This document shows positions 43,914 to 52,849 of a stretch of 64,000 nt of DNA, piece after piece (position 1 is the stretch's first letter; each line of letters begins with the position of its first letter). The stretch is from NCBI RefSeq assembly GCF_039634785.1, contig NZ_JBBIAB010000003.1, forward strand, positions 325,724-389,723, read 5' to 3'. The stretch comes from Tistrella mobilis. Its GTDB lineage: Bacteria; Pseudomonadota; Alphaproteobacteria; Tistrellales; Tistrellaceae. Below the pieces are notes generated by a model. The model searched no databases and was not told the DNA's origin. It saw only the letters and a list, made by a program, of their open reading frames with translations. Made by a program: the position numbers and the translations under genes.

Positions 43914-43963
43914 CGGGGCTCACTCGCGAGAAGAGGACGAGAGGAAAAATGCGGCACTGCGGC

Positions 43964-44608
43964 TCAACGCCGCAGCACCTGCCGGCAGTCGGGCCGGCGG
44001 TCCTGCCAGCCCTGGCGCTCCAGCTCCGGCACCTCCTGCTCATCGGCCGCCCGGCCGAGACACAGATAGCCGATGAAGCCCCAGCCGGCCGGCACATCCA
44101 GCAGCTGCACCACCGGTGCGGGATCCAGGATCGAGACCCAGCCCAACCCCACATCATGGGCACGTGCCGCCAGCCATAATGTATGGATGGCGAGCACCGC
44201 CGAATAGGCCACGGTTTCGGGCATGGTCCGGCGGCCGAGCCCGTGGCCCTGTTCAGGATCGGTGACCGCGAAGACCGCAAGCTGCAGCGGCGCCTTGTCG
44301 AGCCCTTCCAGTTTCAGCGCCCGATAGGCGGCGCGGCGCGGATCGGCCTGGGCGGTCGCCGCGGCCTCGTTCGCCTTCAGCACCTCGGCGCGGATGGCGG
44401 CACGCAAAGCCGGCGTGTCGACCCGCACGAAGCGCCAGGGCTGGGAATTGCCCACGGAGGGCGCGAGACAGGCGAGATCGAGCAGCCGGTCGATCAGCTC
44501 TTCAGGCAGCGGATCGGTGCGGAACCGGCGCACATCCCGGCGCCAGCGCAGCAGCGTCTCCAGCATCGCCTGGAAGTCGGGATCGAAAACCGGTGCTGCG
44601 CTCGCCAT
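43964..44608 (-). CDS. bluB: BluB, 5,6-dimethylbenzimidazole synthase
   Basis: This 214-aa flavin enzyme of the nitroreductase fold matches BluB. It reads LLRWRRDVRRFRTDPLPEEL, APSVGNSQPWRFVRVD, RRTMPETVAYSAVLAIHTLW, and VGLGWVSILDP with PAGWGFIGYLCLG. BluB uses FMN and oxygen to make the lower ligand of vitamin B12. Its presence implies that the organism makes cobamide, which the mutAB enzyme needs. ATG 44608 follows GGAGAGC. No other cobalamin gene is adjacent. Confidence 0.92.
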   Translation of the reverse strand: MASAAPVFDPDFQAMLETLLRWRRDVRRFRTDPLPEELIDRLLDLACLAPSVGNSQPWRFVRVDTPALRAAIRAEVLKANEAAATAQADPRRAAYRALKLEGLDKAPLQLAVFAVTDPEQGHGLGRRTMPETVAYSAVLAIHTLWLAARAHDVGLGWVSILDPAPVVQLLDVPAGWGFIGYLCLGRAADEQEVPELERQGWQDRRPDCRQVLRR

Positions 44609-44625
44609 TCATCAGCTCTCCGTCA

Positions 44626-44661
44626 GTCAGCGCCCATCGACCCGTCAGCGCCCGTCGATGA
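44626..44661. repeat. 18-bp tandem duplication at a stop codon
   Basis: GTCAGCGCCCATCGACCC (44626-44643) and GTCAGCGCCCGTCGATGA (44644-44661) are adjacent copies. The second holds the stop codon of the 44645-45040 gene. It belongs to the set of stop-codon duplications seen in this window. Confidence 0.7.
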
Positions 44662-45040
44662 TCGACCCGCGGCGGACGCGGAACTGCGTGCCGTCATCCA
44701 GCTTGTGCAGCCCGTCCTCCAGCCGGCGGCGGGTGCCGTCGGGGTTCATCACCGTCGCCTGCATGCGGAACTCGGTCGCGTATTGCGAGGGGCCGATCAT
44801 GACGGTGCGGCCGTCGGACAGCATGCGGATCACCGTGTTGGGCGGCAGCGGCGGCGGCACCTCGGCCTCGCCGGGCGCGGCCGGGCCTCCGGGGACCGCC
44901 GGCGTCGTCGGCTGCGGCTGAAGGTTGCGGTCCGGCGGGATCTGGGCGGCGGCAGGGGCCATCCAAAGACAGGTGATCGTCAAAAGTGCAGAAAAGATCA
45001 GCGGCAGGCGGCTCGGGGAGGAACCGGGACGGGCGAGCAT
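44645..45040 (-). CDS. Small exported protein with Pro-rich segment, unknown function
   Basis: This 131-aa protein has a signal peptide (LPLIFSALLTITCLWMAPA, ending about AAAQ), then a Pro/Ala-rich segment (about 30-65). A short domain follows with RMLSDGRTVMIGPSQYATEF, and DGTQFRVRRGSIIDGR at the end. It resembles no family I can name. ATG 45055 is an alternative start. The gene is 36 bp upstream of bluB on the same strand but separated by an 18-bp duplication of its own stop region. Confidence 0.65.
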   Translation of the reverse strand: MLARPGSSPSRLPLIFSALLTITCLWMAPAAAQIPPDRNLQPQPTTPAVPGGPAAPGEAEVPPPLPPNTVIRMLSDGRTVMIGPSQYATEFRMQATVMNPDGTRRRLEDGLHKLDDGTQFRVRRGSIIDGR

Positions 45041-45121
45041 GGGTGATGCGACCATTCGACAGACTTGGGGGCGCGGCAGGATCCGCCGGCGACCGGCGGA
45101 TCAACCATTGATGCATAGCAT

Positions 45122-47302
45122 TTAGATGTCGGCGCCGCGAATCTTCTGCAAGCTCTCGATCAGGGGATCGTCACCATCCTCGTCGCTCTCGTCCTCCTCG
45201 CCCCCATCCTCGTCGCCGTCATCCTCGCCGACAGGGGGCAGGCCACCGCCGGTTTCGGTCACAAGCCGCCAGGCCGGCAACAGCACCCGGACCGTGGTTC
45301 CGACCCCGGGCTCGCTTTCCAGCACCACCTCGCCGTCATGCAGGTCGACCATCGCCTTGACCAGCGACATGCCGAGCCCGGTGCCCTCGTAGCGGCGCGA
45401 CAGCGAACTGTCGACCTGTTCGAAGGGCTGGAAGACCCGCGGGATATCGTCTTCGGCGATGCCGATGCCGGTATCGGCGACATAGAGTTCGATCGTGCCG
45501 CCCTCGCCCTCGGCCGCCCCCGGCACGGCCGGGCCGGGATTGCGGCGCACGCCCAGCTCGACCCGTCCGCCCGGATCGGTGAACTTCACCGCATTGGACA
45601 ACAGGTTCAGCAGCACCTGGGTCAGCTTGCGCTCATCGGCCTTCAGATCGGCGCGGCGCAGTTCATCGGGCAGTTCCACCACCAGATCCAGACCGCCACG
45701 CCGGGCGCGCTCGGCCACCATCCGGCGGCTGCGCTCCAGCAGGAAGCGGATCGGAACCTCGCTTTCCTCGACCGCAAGCTTGCCCGCCTCGGCCTTGGAC
45801 AGATCCAGGATGTCGTTGATCAGCGACAGCAGATGCTGGCCCGACTGGCGGATGTCGGCGACATATTCTTCCTGCTTGGCGCTCATCGGCCCGAACAGCC
45901 CCGACTGGAGCATTTCCGAAAAGCCCAGAATCGCATTCAGGGGCGTGCGCAGCTCGTGGCTCATATTGGCCAGAAACTCGGCTTTGCTGCGTGCGGCCGC
46001 CAGCGCCGCATCGCGGGCCAGACTCATGCCTTCGGCCAGTTCCACCAGCCGGGCGGTCTGCTCCTCCAGCCGCTCGCGCGTGTCCTGCAGCTCGTGCAGG
46101 TTCTCCTCGAGCTGGCGTTCCTTGACCTTGATGTCGGTCGCATCGACATGCACGCCGACCACCAGCCCGCCGCTCATCAGCCGTTCGCGGATCTGCAGCC
46201 AGCGGCCGTCGACATTGCGCTGCTCGATGATGCCGATCGGGTTGCGGTGCTTGCGCACGCGTTGGGCGATCCAGGCCTCCCGATCGGCCAGACCCACGTC
46301 GATCCGGCCGGAATCGATCTCTTCCCGCAGCATGTCGACGAAGGGCGTGCCTGGCCGGGTCAGGTGGTCCGGCACGCCATAGAATTCGCGATAGCGGCTG
46401 TTGCAGAACACCAGCCGGTCCTCGGCGTCGAACAGGACCAGCCCGGCCGACATGGCGTCCAGCGCCTCGTCGAGCACGCGATGGGTGCGCTCGGCCGCCT
46501 GGGTCTCGCGGCGCTGGTCGGAAATGTCGATCAGGGTCCAGGCGATGCGGTCCAGCCGGCCGTCCTGCAGACGATCGGCCATCGCGGTGATCCGCAGCCA
46601 GCGCACCTCCGTGCTGGCGCCGAGCTGGCATTCCACCGACAGCCGGTCGCGGGTGCCGCGGCGCATCTCGTCGAGCAGCCCGGCCAGCCGCTCGCCCACC
46701 ACCCCCATGCGTGCCAGCAGATCGGCGAAGGATTCGGCCCGGCCCGCCCAAGACAACAGCGTCCGGGCCCGCTTGTCCGAAACCCGGACCCGCCCGTCGG
46801 CATCGGTGACGACCAGCCCCACCTCGGCGGCTTCCACGTCCAGCCCCATTTCGGGGTCGGCCAGAAAGTCCTGCGGGACGGCGGCGAGTGTCGAGGCCAT
46901 GGCTTCGGGCAGGTCGATGGCGATACCGCGCAGCGTGGCGACACCGGTCGCCGACATCACCGGCGCGCCAAGCGCCACGATCACTCCGCCGCCCATCCAG
47001 CGCCGGGGCGCATCGGGCAGAAAGGCGCGGCGCAGCATGTCTTCAAGGTCGCCGGCCAGCACGGCCGGGCAAAGCCGGCGGGCAAGATCGGCCAGCGGCA
47101 GCGGGCGCTGCGGCTGATCGGCAAGATGACCGACGGGAACATCGCCAGCCACGCCCGGCCGGGCAACCAGCACAAAGCCGCAACCGGGCGCCGCCCCGCC
47201 ATCGAGGCCGGAGCCGCCCGTCGTCGCCACCATGCGGACCTCGTCGGTCCGCGCCACATCGCAAGCCGTTACCGACGCTTTATCGCCCATGCCCTCGTTC
47301 AC
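45122..47302 (-). CDS. PAS-containing sensor histidine kinase with acidic tail
   Basis: This 726-aa cytosolic kinase has at least two PAS-like domains in the first 390 residues (LVLFDAEDRLVFCNSRYREF is one, with a PAC end ATDIKVKERQLEEN). A coiled-coil linker follows, then HisKA with His in ANMSHELRTPLNAI. HATPase has NLLSNAVKFTD, DTGIGIAEDDI and YEGTGLGMSL. The tail is a strongly acidic run of about 30 residues before LIESLQKIRGADI. No receiver domain follows. Start GTG 47302 has GGTGAG upstream; ATG 47290 is possible. The neighbouring DUF2336 gene is on the same strand upstream. Confidence 0.92.
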   Translation of the reverse strand: MNEGMGDKASVTACDVARTDEVRMVATTGGSGLDGGAAPGCGFVLVARPGVAGDVPVGHLADQPQRPLPLADLARRLCPAVLAGDLEDMLRRAFLPDAPRRWMGGGVIVALGAPVMSATGVATLRGIAIDLPEAMASTLAAVPQDFLADPEMGLDVEAAEVGLVVTDADGRVRVSDKRARTLLSWAGRAESFADLLARMGVVGERLAGLLDEMRRGTRDRLSVECQLGASTEVRWLRITAMADRLQDGRLDRIAWTLIDISDQRRETQAAERTHRVLDEALDAMSAGLVLFDAEDRLVFCNSRYREFYGVPDHLTRPGTPFVDMLREEIDSGRIDVGLADREAWIAQRVRKHRNPIGIIEQRNVDGRWLQIRERLMSGGLVVGVHVDATDIKVKERQLEENLHELQDTRERLEEQTARLVELAEGMSLARDAALAAARSKAEFLANMSHELRTPLNAILGFSEMLQSGLFGPMSAKQEEYVADIRQSGQHLLSLINDILDLSKAEAGKLAVEESEVPIRFLLERSRRMVAERARRGGLDLVVELPDELRRADLKADERKLTQVLLNLLSNAVKFTDPGGRVELGVRRNPGPAVPGAAEGEGGTIELYVADTGIGIAEDDIPRVFQPFEQVDSSLSRRYEGTGLGMSLVKAMVDLHDGEVVLESEPGVGTTVRVLLPAWRLVTETGGGLPPVGEDDGDEDGGEEDESDEDGDDPLIESLQKIRGADI

Positions 47303-47430
47303 ACCGTCTCACCCCAACCCACCGTGGCACGGCGGGGATCCGGATCACCTGACCGTTCATCCGCAAGTGTATTGTCCTTACGGAAGCGAGGCCACATGAA
47401 CCGGAATGCGCGGGGGTGATTCCGGTCCCG

Positions 47431-48534
47431 TCAGGCCGCCCGGTCGCCGGATGCCAGGCGGCTGATCAGATAGTCGAGATTATCGCTGTCGATGCCCTCG
47501 ACCTGGGTCAGCACACGCTCGATCAGGGTCGAGCGGTATCTGATCCGGTCTCCAGGCCGGCCGTCATACTGCATTTCACGCGCCACGTCGATGGCCGTCA
47601 TCATCGCATGCGCCAGCGCGTCCGGAATCCGGGCGGTCTGCAGCAGGCGCTCCAGCCCCTTGCGGCCCGGATCGTCGATCAGCCGCTGGGCATTCATCAG
47701 CGCCACGCCGGCCAGACGCGCGATGCCGCGGTCGAAAAAGCCCCGATCGCCGATGCACAGCGCCCGGAACAGGATGGTGGGCGTCAGCCGGCGGGCGGCA
47801 TAAAGCACGTCGATCAGCTCGTCCGGATCCTCGGCACGGGACGGATCGACCAGGCCGATCACCGCCCGTTCGCGGCCGGCGAGCGCCAGATCCAGCGCCA
47901 GGCCCGCAGGCACGTCGGGCCGCTTGACCAGCTGGGTGCGCAGCCGATCGGACACGACCGAGACCAGCCGCTCCGACACCTTCACCGGCAGCACCGGCCG
48001 GGCGATGACGCCAGCCTGAACGTTTTCGCTGGCCGGGAAACGGTCGATGGCGGTCAGCAGGGTCTTTTCGCCCAGCTCGGCCCCGGGATTGCCCACCACC
48101 GTCGCGACGGCGCCTTCGGCACCATGGCGGACGATCGTGTCCCCCAGTTCAGCCGAGATGGTCTTGCGACGGGCCACCGCTTCCTGTGCCGCACCGGTCT
48201 GGGCACGGACGATTTCGATCAGATCCTCGTCGGTCAGAACCTCCGAGAATTCCAGGATCGGCGTCGCCACCGGCACGACGTCACGCGCCAGCGTGCGGGC
48301 AACATCGCTGGGCACACCCGGATTGTCCTTCAGGGCCTCGGCGAGGGCGGAGCGGACCCGCACCTCGGCATCACGCAGCATCAGCCGGAAAATATCCTCG
48401 GCCAGCCGGCGCTCGCTGTCGCTGAGTTCTCCGTCGGCATGAACGGCGGCGACTTTGCGGGCAACGTCTTCGCGCCGCGCAGCCGTTGGCTCGGACAGCA
48501 GCTTGCGGATGTCTTCTTCGCTCAATTTAGCCAT
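47431..48534 (-). CDS. DUF2336 domain-containing protein
   Basis: This 367-aa all-helical protein begins KLSEEDIRKLLSEPTAARRE, then VRSALAEALKDNPGVPSDVA and PILEFSEVLTDEDLIEIVRA. These are the typical HEAT-like DUF2336 phrases found in alphaproteobacteria. Such proteins have been linked to general stress or cell-cycle signalling kinases. Here a PAS histidine kinase lies downstream on the same strand, 128 bp away. ATG 48534 follows GGGGGAGG; the longer frame is not needed. Confidence 0.88.
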   Translation of the reverse strand: MAKLSEEDIRKLLSEPTAARREDVARKVAAVHADGELSDSERRLAEDIFRLMLRDAEVRVRSALAEALKDNPGVPSDVARTLARDVVPVATPILEFSEVLTDEDLIEIVRAQTGAAQEAVARRKTISAELGDTIVRHGAEGAVATVVGNPGAELGEKTLLTAIDRFPASENVQAGVIARPVLPVKVSERLVSVVSDRLRTQLVKRPDVPAGLALDLALAGRERAVIGLVDPSRAEDPDELIDVLYAARRLTPTILFRALCIGDRGFFDRGIARLAGVALMNAQRLIDDPGRKGLERLLQTARIPDALAHAMMTAIDVAREMQYDGRPGDRIRYRSTLIERVLTQVEGIDSDNLDYLISRLASGDRAA

Positions 48535-48881
48535 GACGACCTCCCCCGTTCCGTCGCGCCGCCGGACGATCTGCCCCATGCGGGCGGGCGATCCCCGGGC
48601 TTCGGTCACGGCGTGAACGCCTACAGCTTACGCGATTGGCCGGGACAGCGCCACGCAGGACAGGGTTAACACGTTCTTCACGATGTTTTCGTCAAGAATA
48701 CCCGGCAAAAATACCCGGAAAACGGGTGTGCCGCCCCGCCCCTGCCGCCGCCCTGCGGTGATAGGACGCACAGTCGACCCCGATGGCTTATTCTAGATTG
48801 GCGCCCGAGAGACAGCCGTGATCCGCCGGGGCAACGGCGTGCGCGGCCGAGACGCAGATACATGAGGATGAGACAAGATCA
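48535..48881. other. 347-bp divergent intergenic region without a gene
   Basis: No coding frame is convincing. A small dyad (ACCCG, GAAAA, CGGGT near 48713-48728) is followed on the minus strand by ATTTTTG. A TATTCT near 48789 could be the -10 of the cytochrome gene. The remainder shows nothing I can name. Confidence 0.4.
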
Positions 48882-49301
48882 ATGAAGACCCGTTTCCGCA
48901 TCGCAGCCAGCTTCCGCATCGCAACCAGCTTCCGCATCGCAACCCTGGCCGGCCTCGCCGGCCTGATGCTCGCCGCAGGCCCCGCCGCCGCCGAGGGTGA
49001 CGCCGCCAAGGGCGAGAAGATCTTCGCCCGCTGCAAGGCCTGCCACACCATCGAGGCCGGCGGCCCCAACCGCGTCGGCCCCAATCTCCACGGCGTCTAC
49101 GGCCGCGAGGCCGGCAAGGCCGAGGGCTTCAAGTATTCGAATGCCGTGGCCGAGTCCGGCGTGGTCTGGACCCCTGAAAACCTCGACACCTACCTCACGG
49201 CCCCCGCAAAGTTCATCAAGGGCAACCGCATGGCCTTCGCCGGGCTTGCAAAGCCGGAAGAACGCGCCGACATCATCGCCTATCTCGCCAGCCAGAAATG
49301 A
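48882..49301 (+). CDS. Cytochrome c family protein with repeated signal-peptide start
   Basis: This 139-aa periplasmic c-type cytochrome has the haem motif CKACH (in [15 protein letters not shown]). The methionine axial ligand is expected in [29 protein letters not shown] and [10 protein letters not shown] are typical of class I cytochrome c2-like proteins. The signal peptide begins with three copies of FRIA(A/T)S (DNA period 18 bp) before [18 protein letters not shown]. This lengthens the positively charged n-region. It probably carries electrons between respiratory complexes. Confidence 0.93.
   Translation: MKTRFRIAASFRIATSFRIATLAGLAGLMLAAGPAAAEGDAAKGEKIFARCKACHTIEAGGPNRVGPNLHGVYGREAGKAEGFKYSNAVAESGVVWTPENLDTYLTAPAKFIKGNRMAFAGLAKPEERADIIAYLASQK
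48893..48946. repeat. 18-bp in-frame tandem repeat in the cytochrome signal peptide
   Basis: Three units of the form TTCCGCATCGCANCCAGC encode [12 protein letters not shown] and FRIATL. The period keeps the frame, so the leader is only lengthened. Confidence 0.85.
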
Positions 49302-49340
49302 GCCGGAGCGCCCCAAGCGGTCACCGGCCCGGAAGGATCA

Positions 49341-50039
49341 TTGACCGACAGCGCCGGACCTGACGTCTTCACCGCCGCCGCCCTGGCCCGACATCTGGGC
49401 CGGGTGATCGCCGCCCCCACCAACGCCGATGCCGGGGCGCATGCCACCCTGGAGGCGGCGGTGACGGCGGCGCGCGGCTGTACGCTCTGTGCGCCGCATC
49501 TGCCGCGCGGCCCCCGCCCGGTGCTTCGGGCCGGCGCGAGCGCCCGCATTCTGATCGTCGGGCAGGCGCCGGGCACGAAGGTTCACGAGACCGGTCTGCC
49601 CTGGAACGATGCCAGCGGCGACCGGCTGCGCGACTGGACCGGGCTCGATCGCGAGGTCTTTTACGATCCGGCCCGCATCGCCATCATACCCATGGGGTTC
49701 TGCTATCCGGGCCGCGGCACCGGCGGCGACCTGCCGCCCCGGCCGGAATGCGCCCCGGCCTGGCATCCGCGGCTGCTGCCGCATCTGCCCGAACTGCGCC
49801 TGGTGATCCTGGCCGGCGCCTATGCGATCGGCGCCTATGCCCGGCCGCTGCTCGGCCCTGCCTTCGCACGTGCACCACTCTCGGACGTGGTCGCAGCCTG
49901 GGAAACCCTGCCCCCGGGCATCATGCCCCTGCCCCATCCCTCCCCCCGCAACCGACGCTGGCTGCGCGACCGGCCCTGGTTCGAAGACCGTGTGGTGCCG
50001 GCGCTAAAGCAGCGGGTGGATCATGCGCTCGGGCGATGA
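49341..50039 (+). CDS. Uracil-DNA glycosylase family protein
   Basis: This 232-aa protein of the UDG superfamily has ILIVGQAPGTKVHETGLPWN, then SGDRLRDWTGLDREVFYDP and the C-terminal LPHPSPRNRRWLRDRPWF. The Cys residues in RGCTLCAPHLPRG resemble the start of the small Fe-S or zinc-type members. Whether it removes uracil or does another job is uncertain. The start is TTG 49341 with GGAAGG five to ten bases before it. It follows the cytochrome gene at 39 bp. Confidence 0.85.
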   Translation: MTDSAGPDVFTAAALARHLGRVIAAPTNADAGAHATLEAAVTAARGCTLCAPHLPRGPRPVLRAGASARILIVGQAPGTKVHETGLPWNDASGDRLRDWTGLDREVFYDPARIAIIPMGFCYPGRGTGGDLPPRPECAPAWHPRLLPHLPELRLVILAGAYAIGAYARPLLGPAFARAPLSDVVAAWETLPPGIMPLPHPSPRNRRWLRDRPWFEDRVVPALKQRVDHALGR

Positions 50040-50253
50040 CGCAGCGCAGTCTTTCGTGTCGCACTGCAAGAAAAACCGGTAACACGACGTCGTCACAGAT
50101 CAGCCTTTTCCATTTATTTCAAGACCATGCATGCAGGCTTCTTGTGCCGTTTCTGTCGCACGGCGCCTGAAACTGCGTTAGGATTTCACCCAGAGAGAGA
50201 CGATCGCCGGCATGACCGGCGCCACGTCTCCGATCCTGGGGAGGACCTACACG

Positions 50254-52296
50254 ATGGTGGCCATGCATGTGCGGGACCATATCGAGGAAGTCGTGCGTGT
50301 CGTCTCGACCGAGACGCCTGAGCCCGGCACTGCGGCGCGGGTCCCTCGGGGCCTTGCCCGGCCGCAGCTGCGCGCCTCCCCCTTCCGTGATGCGCAGCGG
50401 GGCGACATCCCGCTGCGCGACGGGCTGATCCGCGACAGCTGGCGGCGCTGTGTCGCGACCCACGGCCTTGACCCCACCCGGCTGCAGGAAGCCCGCATCC
50501 TGCCCGAGGCACGGGTGCGCGAGCATCGCGAACGGCTGGAAGACCTGATCCGCACCGCCCGCTTCGGCCTGGAAAGCCTGCATCGTCGCATCGCCGGCCA
50601 GGGCTATGTGCTGCTGCTGTCGGATGCGCGCGGGGTGACGGTCGATTTCATGGGCGATCCCACTTTCGACAATCATCTGCGCCGGGCGGGGCTGTATCTG
50701 GGATCGGACTGGAACGAGGCCCATGCCGGCACCTGTGGCGTGGGGCTGTGCATCGCCTCGGGCGAGGCGCTGACCGTGCATCAGACCGATCATTTCGACG
50801 CCACCCATGTCGGGCTGACCTGCACCTGTGCGCCGATCCACGATGTCGACGGCCGCCTCGCCGCCGTGCTCGACATCTCGGCCCTGCGTTCCCCCACGCC
50901 TAAGGACAGCCAGCATCTGGCCCTGCAGCTGGTGCAGGACTACGCCCATACCATCGAAATGGCCAATCTGGAGCGGCGCTTCCGCGACCGCTGGCTGGTC
51001 CGCTTCAGCCTGTCGCCGGATTTCGTCGAGGCCGACCCGGATTGTGCGGTGGCGCTGGACGATGACGGCCGCATCCTGGGCATGACCGACCGGGCCCGCC
51101 GTCTGCTCGCCGGCCAGAGCGACGGCAGCGCCCGCGACCCTTCGGCAGTGATCGGGCGGCATTTCAACGAGTTGGTCGATTTCGACGTCGAGCGCCTGGG
51201 CGAGCTGGGCCGCGGGGCTGCGACCGAATCCTGCGGCATCGAGGTCCGCTCGGGCCGCATGCTCTATGCCCATGCCGCCCCGCCCGGCCCGGCCCCCGCC
51301 GCCCGCAGCCGCCCCGACACGCTCCGCCGCGGCACCCATGGCCTGCCGGCACCGCTCGCCGCCCTCACCGGCGGCGACCCTGCCATCCTGGCCATGCTGG
51401 GCCGCGCCGCCCGGCTGGTCGAGGCGCCGGTCGCGATCATGATCCGCGGCGAAACCGGCACGGGGAAGGAATATCTCGCCAAGGCGCTGCACCAGTCGCG
51501 CCGCAAGCCCGGCCCCTTCGTGGCGGTCAACTGCGCAGCCCTGCCCGAAAGCCTGATCGAAAGCGAGCTGTTCGGCCATGTCCCCGGCGCCTTCACCGGC
51601 GCCCGCGCCCGCGGCCATGCCGGACTGATCCGCGAGGCATCGGGCGGCACGCTGTTCCTGGACGAAATCGGCGACATGCCGCTCGCCCTTCAGGGGCGGC
51701 TGCTCAGGGTGCTGGCCGAACGCGAGGTGCTGCCGGTCGGCGGCGCCCGGCCGGTGCCGGTCGACATCCGGGTGATCTCGGCCAGCCATCGCGACCTGAT
51801 GGCCGAGGTACGCGCCGGCCGCTTCCGCGAAGATCTGTACTACCGCCTGAACGGCGCCCTGCTGACCCTGCCACCGCTCAGGGAACGCGCCGATCTGGAC
51901 TGGCTGGTCGGCCGGATGCTGGCCGACGGCGCGACCGATCCCGCCGGCCACCGCCTGGACCCGCAGGCCCGGCTGCGCCTGCGCGCCCATCACTGGCCGG
52001 GCAATCTGCGGGAACTGGCCAATGCGCTGGTCTGCGCCCGGGCGGTCTCCACCGGCGGCGTGATCCGGGTCACCGACCTGCCCGAAGACCTGCAGGCCCC
52101 GGCACTCAGCGCCCAGGCCCATGCCATCGGCCCCCATCCGCGGGCGCGGGAAGATGCCGAGATGCTGCGCATGGTGCTGAAATCCCACCGCTGGAACGTC
52201 TCGGCCGCCGCCCGGGCGCTCGGCATCGACCGCACCACCGTCCACCGCCGCATGCGCCGCCTGGGCATCCGCCCGCCGCATCGGGTGGAGGGGTGA
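50254..52296 (+). CDS. acoR: AcoR-type sigma-54-dependent activator of acetoin catabolism
   Basis: This 680-aa enhancer-binding protein has an N-terminal GAF-like sensor region (about 75-200, with VGLTCTCAPIHDVDGRLAAV). The AAA+ domain has Walker A GETGTGKE, the sigma-54 contact motif GAFTGA and Walker B GGTLFLDEIGD. The Fis-type C-terminal HTH is WNVSAAARALGIDRTTVHRR. The layout equals AcoR. The target is the acoX-acoABC operon downstream, which has a near-perfect -24/-12 promoter. ATG 50254 follows GGGGAGG; ATG 50212 in the same frame is possible. Confidence 0.93.
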   Translation: MVAMHVRDHIEEVVRVVSTETPEPGTAARVPRGLARPQLRASPFRDAQRGDIPLRDGLIRDSWRRCVATHGLDPTRLQEARILPEARVREHRERLEDLIRTARFGLESLHRRIAGQGYVLLLSDARGVTVDFMGDPTFDNHLRRAGLYLGSDWNEAHAGTCGVGLCIASGEALTVHQTDHFDATHVGLTCTCAPIHDVDGRLAAVLDISALRSPTPKDSQHLALQLVQDYAHTIEMANLERRFRDRWLVRFSLSPDFVEADPDCAVALDDDGRILGMTDRARRLLAGQSDGSARDPSAVIGRHFNELVDFDVERLGELGRGAATESCGIEVRSGRMLYAHAAPPGPAPAARSRPDTLRRGTHGLPAPLAALTGGDPAILAMLGRAARLVEAPVAIMIRGETGTGKEYLAKALHQSRRKPGPFVAVNCAALPESLIESELFGHVPGAFTGARARGHAGLIREASGGTLFLDEIGDMPLALQGRLLRVLAEREVLPVGGARPVPVDIRVISASHRDLMAEVRAGRFREDLYYRLNGALLTLPPLRERADLDWLVGRMLADGATDPAGHRLDPQARLRLRAHHWPGNLRELANALVCARAVSTGGVIRVTDLPEDLQAPALSAQAHAIGPHPRAREDAEMLRMVLKSHRWNVSAAARALGIDRTTVHRRMRRLGIRPPHRVEG

Positions 52297-52353
52297 GGCG
52301 CGGCAGGCCATAAACTCCTGCCCCGCCCGCAATCCGCCGCGGGAACAGCCTGC

Positions 52354-52608
52354 TTACAGCTCGTCGAGTGATACTCTGACGACCGGGGCATTCGCCCGTG
52401 CGTCTGCAATCGCGCCAAGTTCCAGATCTTCCAGACAGTCTTGCAACGCCTCGTAGCCGGCAGCCGACAGGCAATAGAACATCACCCTGCCGTTTTCCAG
52501 AACGGCGACGGGACGATCCCCATATGCAGCGATCGCTGCCTTCGGGTCCCTTTTCAGATCGCAGAGGGTGATCGTCGCGATATTGGTTTCCAGATCAGCC
52601 ATCCGCAT
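52354..52608 (-). CDS. Phd/YefM-type (StbD-like) antitoxin without adjacent toxin
   Basis: This 84-aa protein reads ITLCDLKRDPKAAIAAYGDR, then PVAVLENGRVMFYCLSAAGY and EALQDCLEDLEL. This matches the StbD/YefM antitoxin pattern, in which the N-terminus binds DNA and the C-terminus neutralises a RelE/ParE-type toxin. No toxin frame lies downstream on the minus strand (the acoR end is 58 bp away) or upstream. It therefore looks like an orphan. GGTGAGGGG precedes ATG 52608; ATG 52602 is also possible. Confidence 0.82.
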   Translation of the reverse strand: MRMADLETNIATITLCDLKRDPKAAIAAYGDRPVAVLENGRVMFYCLSAAGYEALQDCLEDLELGAIADARANAPVVRVSLDEL

Positions 52609-52709
52609 CCCCTCACCCCAAAAGCGCACATTGTTCTGCATGTCTCGCGTCGCGATTATGGCCCAGATCGGCGCGCCCGCCAACCTGCGGCACCCGCATC
52701 GCCCGTGGC

Positions 52710-52723
52710 GCCACAGCTGTGGC
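52710..52723. promoter_or_regulatory. Candidate AcoR upstream activating site
   Basis: GCCACAGCTGTGGC is a perfect 14-bp palindrome about 66 bp before the -24 element at 52789. A half-site GCCACAG recurs at 52740-52746. The position suits an enhancer-binding protein. Confidence 0.6.
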
Positions 52724-52788
52724 AGGGTGCACGCGACACGCCACAGCGGCATTCGCCCAAGCATTTGATTCTGCTCAAAACATAGAAC

Positions 52789-52803
52789 TGGCCCGCCTTT
52801 TGC
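52789..52803 (+). promoter_or_regulatory. Sigma-54 promoter of the aco operon
   Basis: TGGCCCG, four bases, TTGC agree with all but one of the fixed bases of the sigma-54 consensus TGGCACG-N4-TTGC. The expected start is near 52815, giving a leader of about 35 nt before acoX (52850). Confidence 0.8.
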
Positions 52804-52849
52804 CACTCTCAGCCCGGACCGCACCGTCAGATGTGCGGCGTCAAGATGG

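Noticed and set aside
48713-48745. Terminator before the DUF2336 gene
   Set aside because: The stem is only five base pairs and no minus-strand gene lies upstream to be terminated.
52720-52734. A second sigma-54 promoter (TGGCAGG, then GC)
   Set aside because: The -12 TT is missing and the site at 52789 is a much better match at a better distance from acoX.
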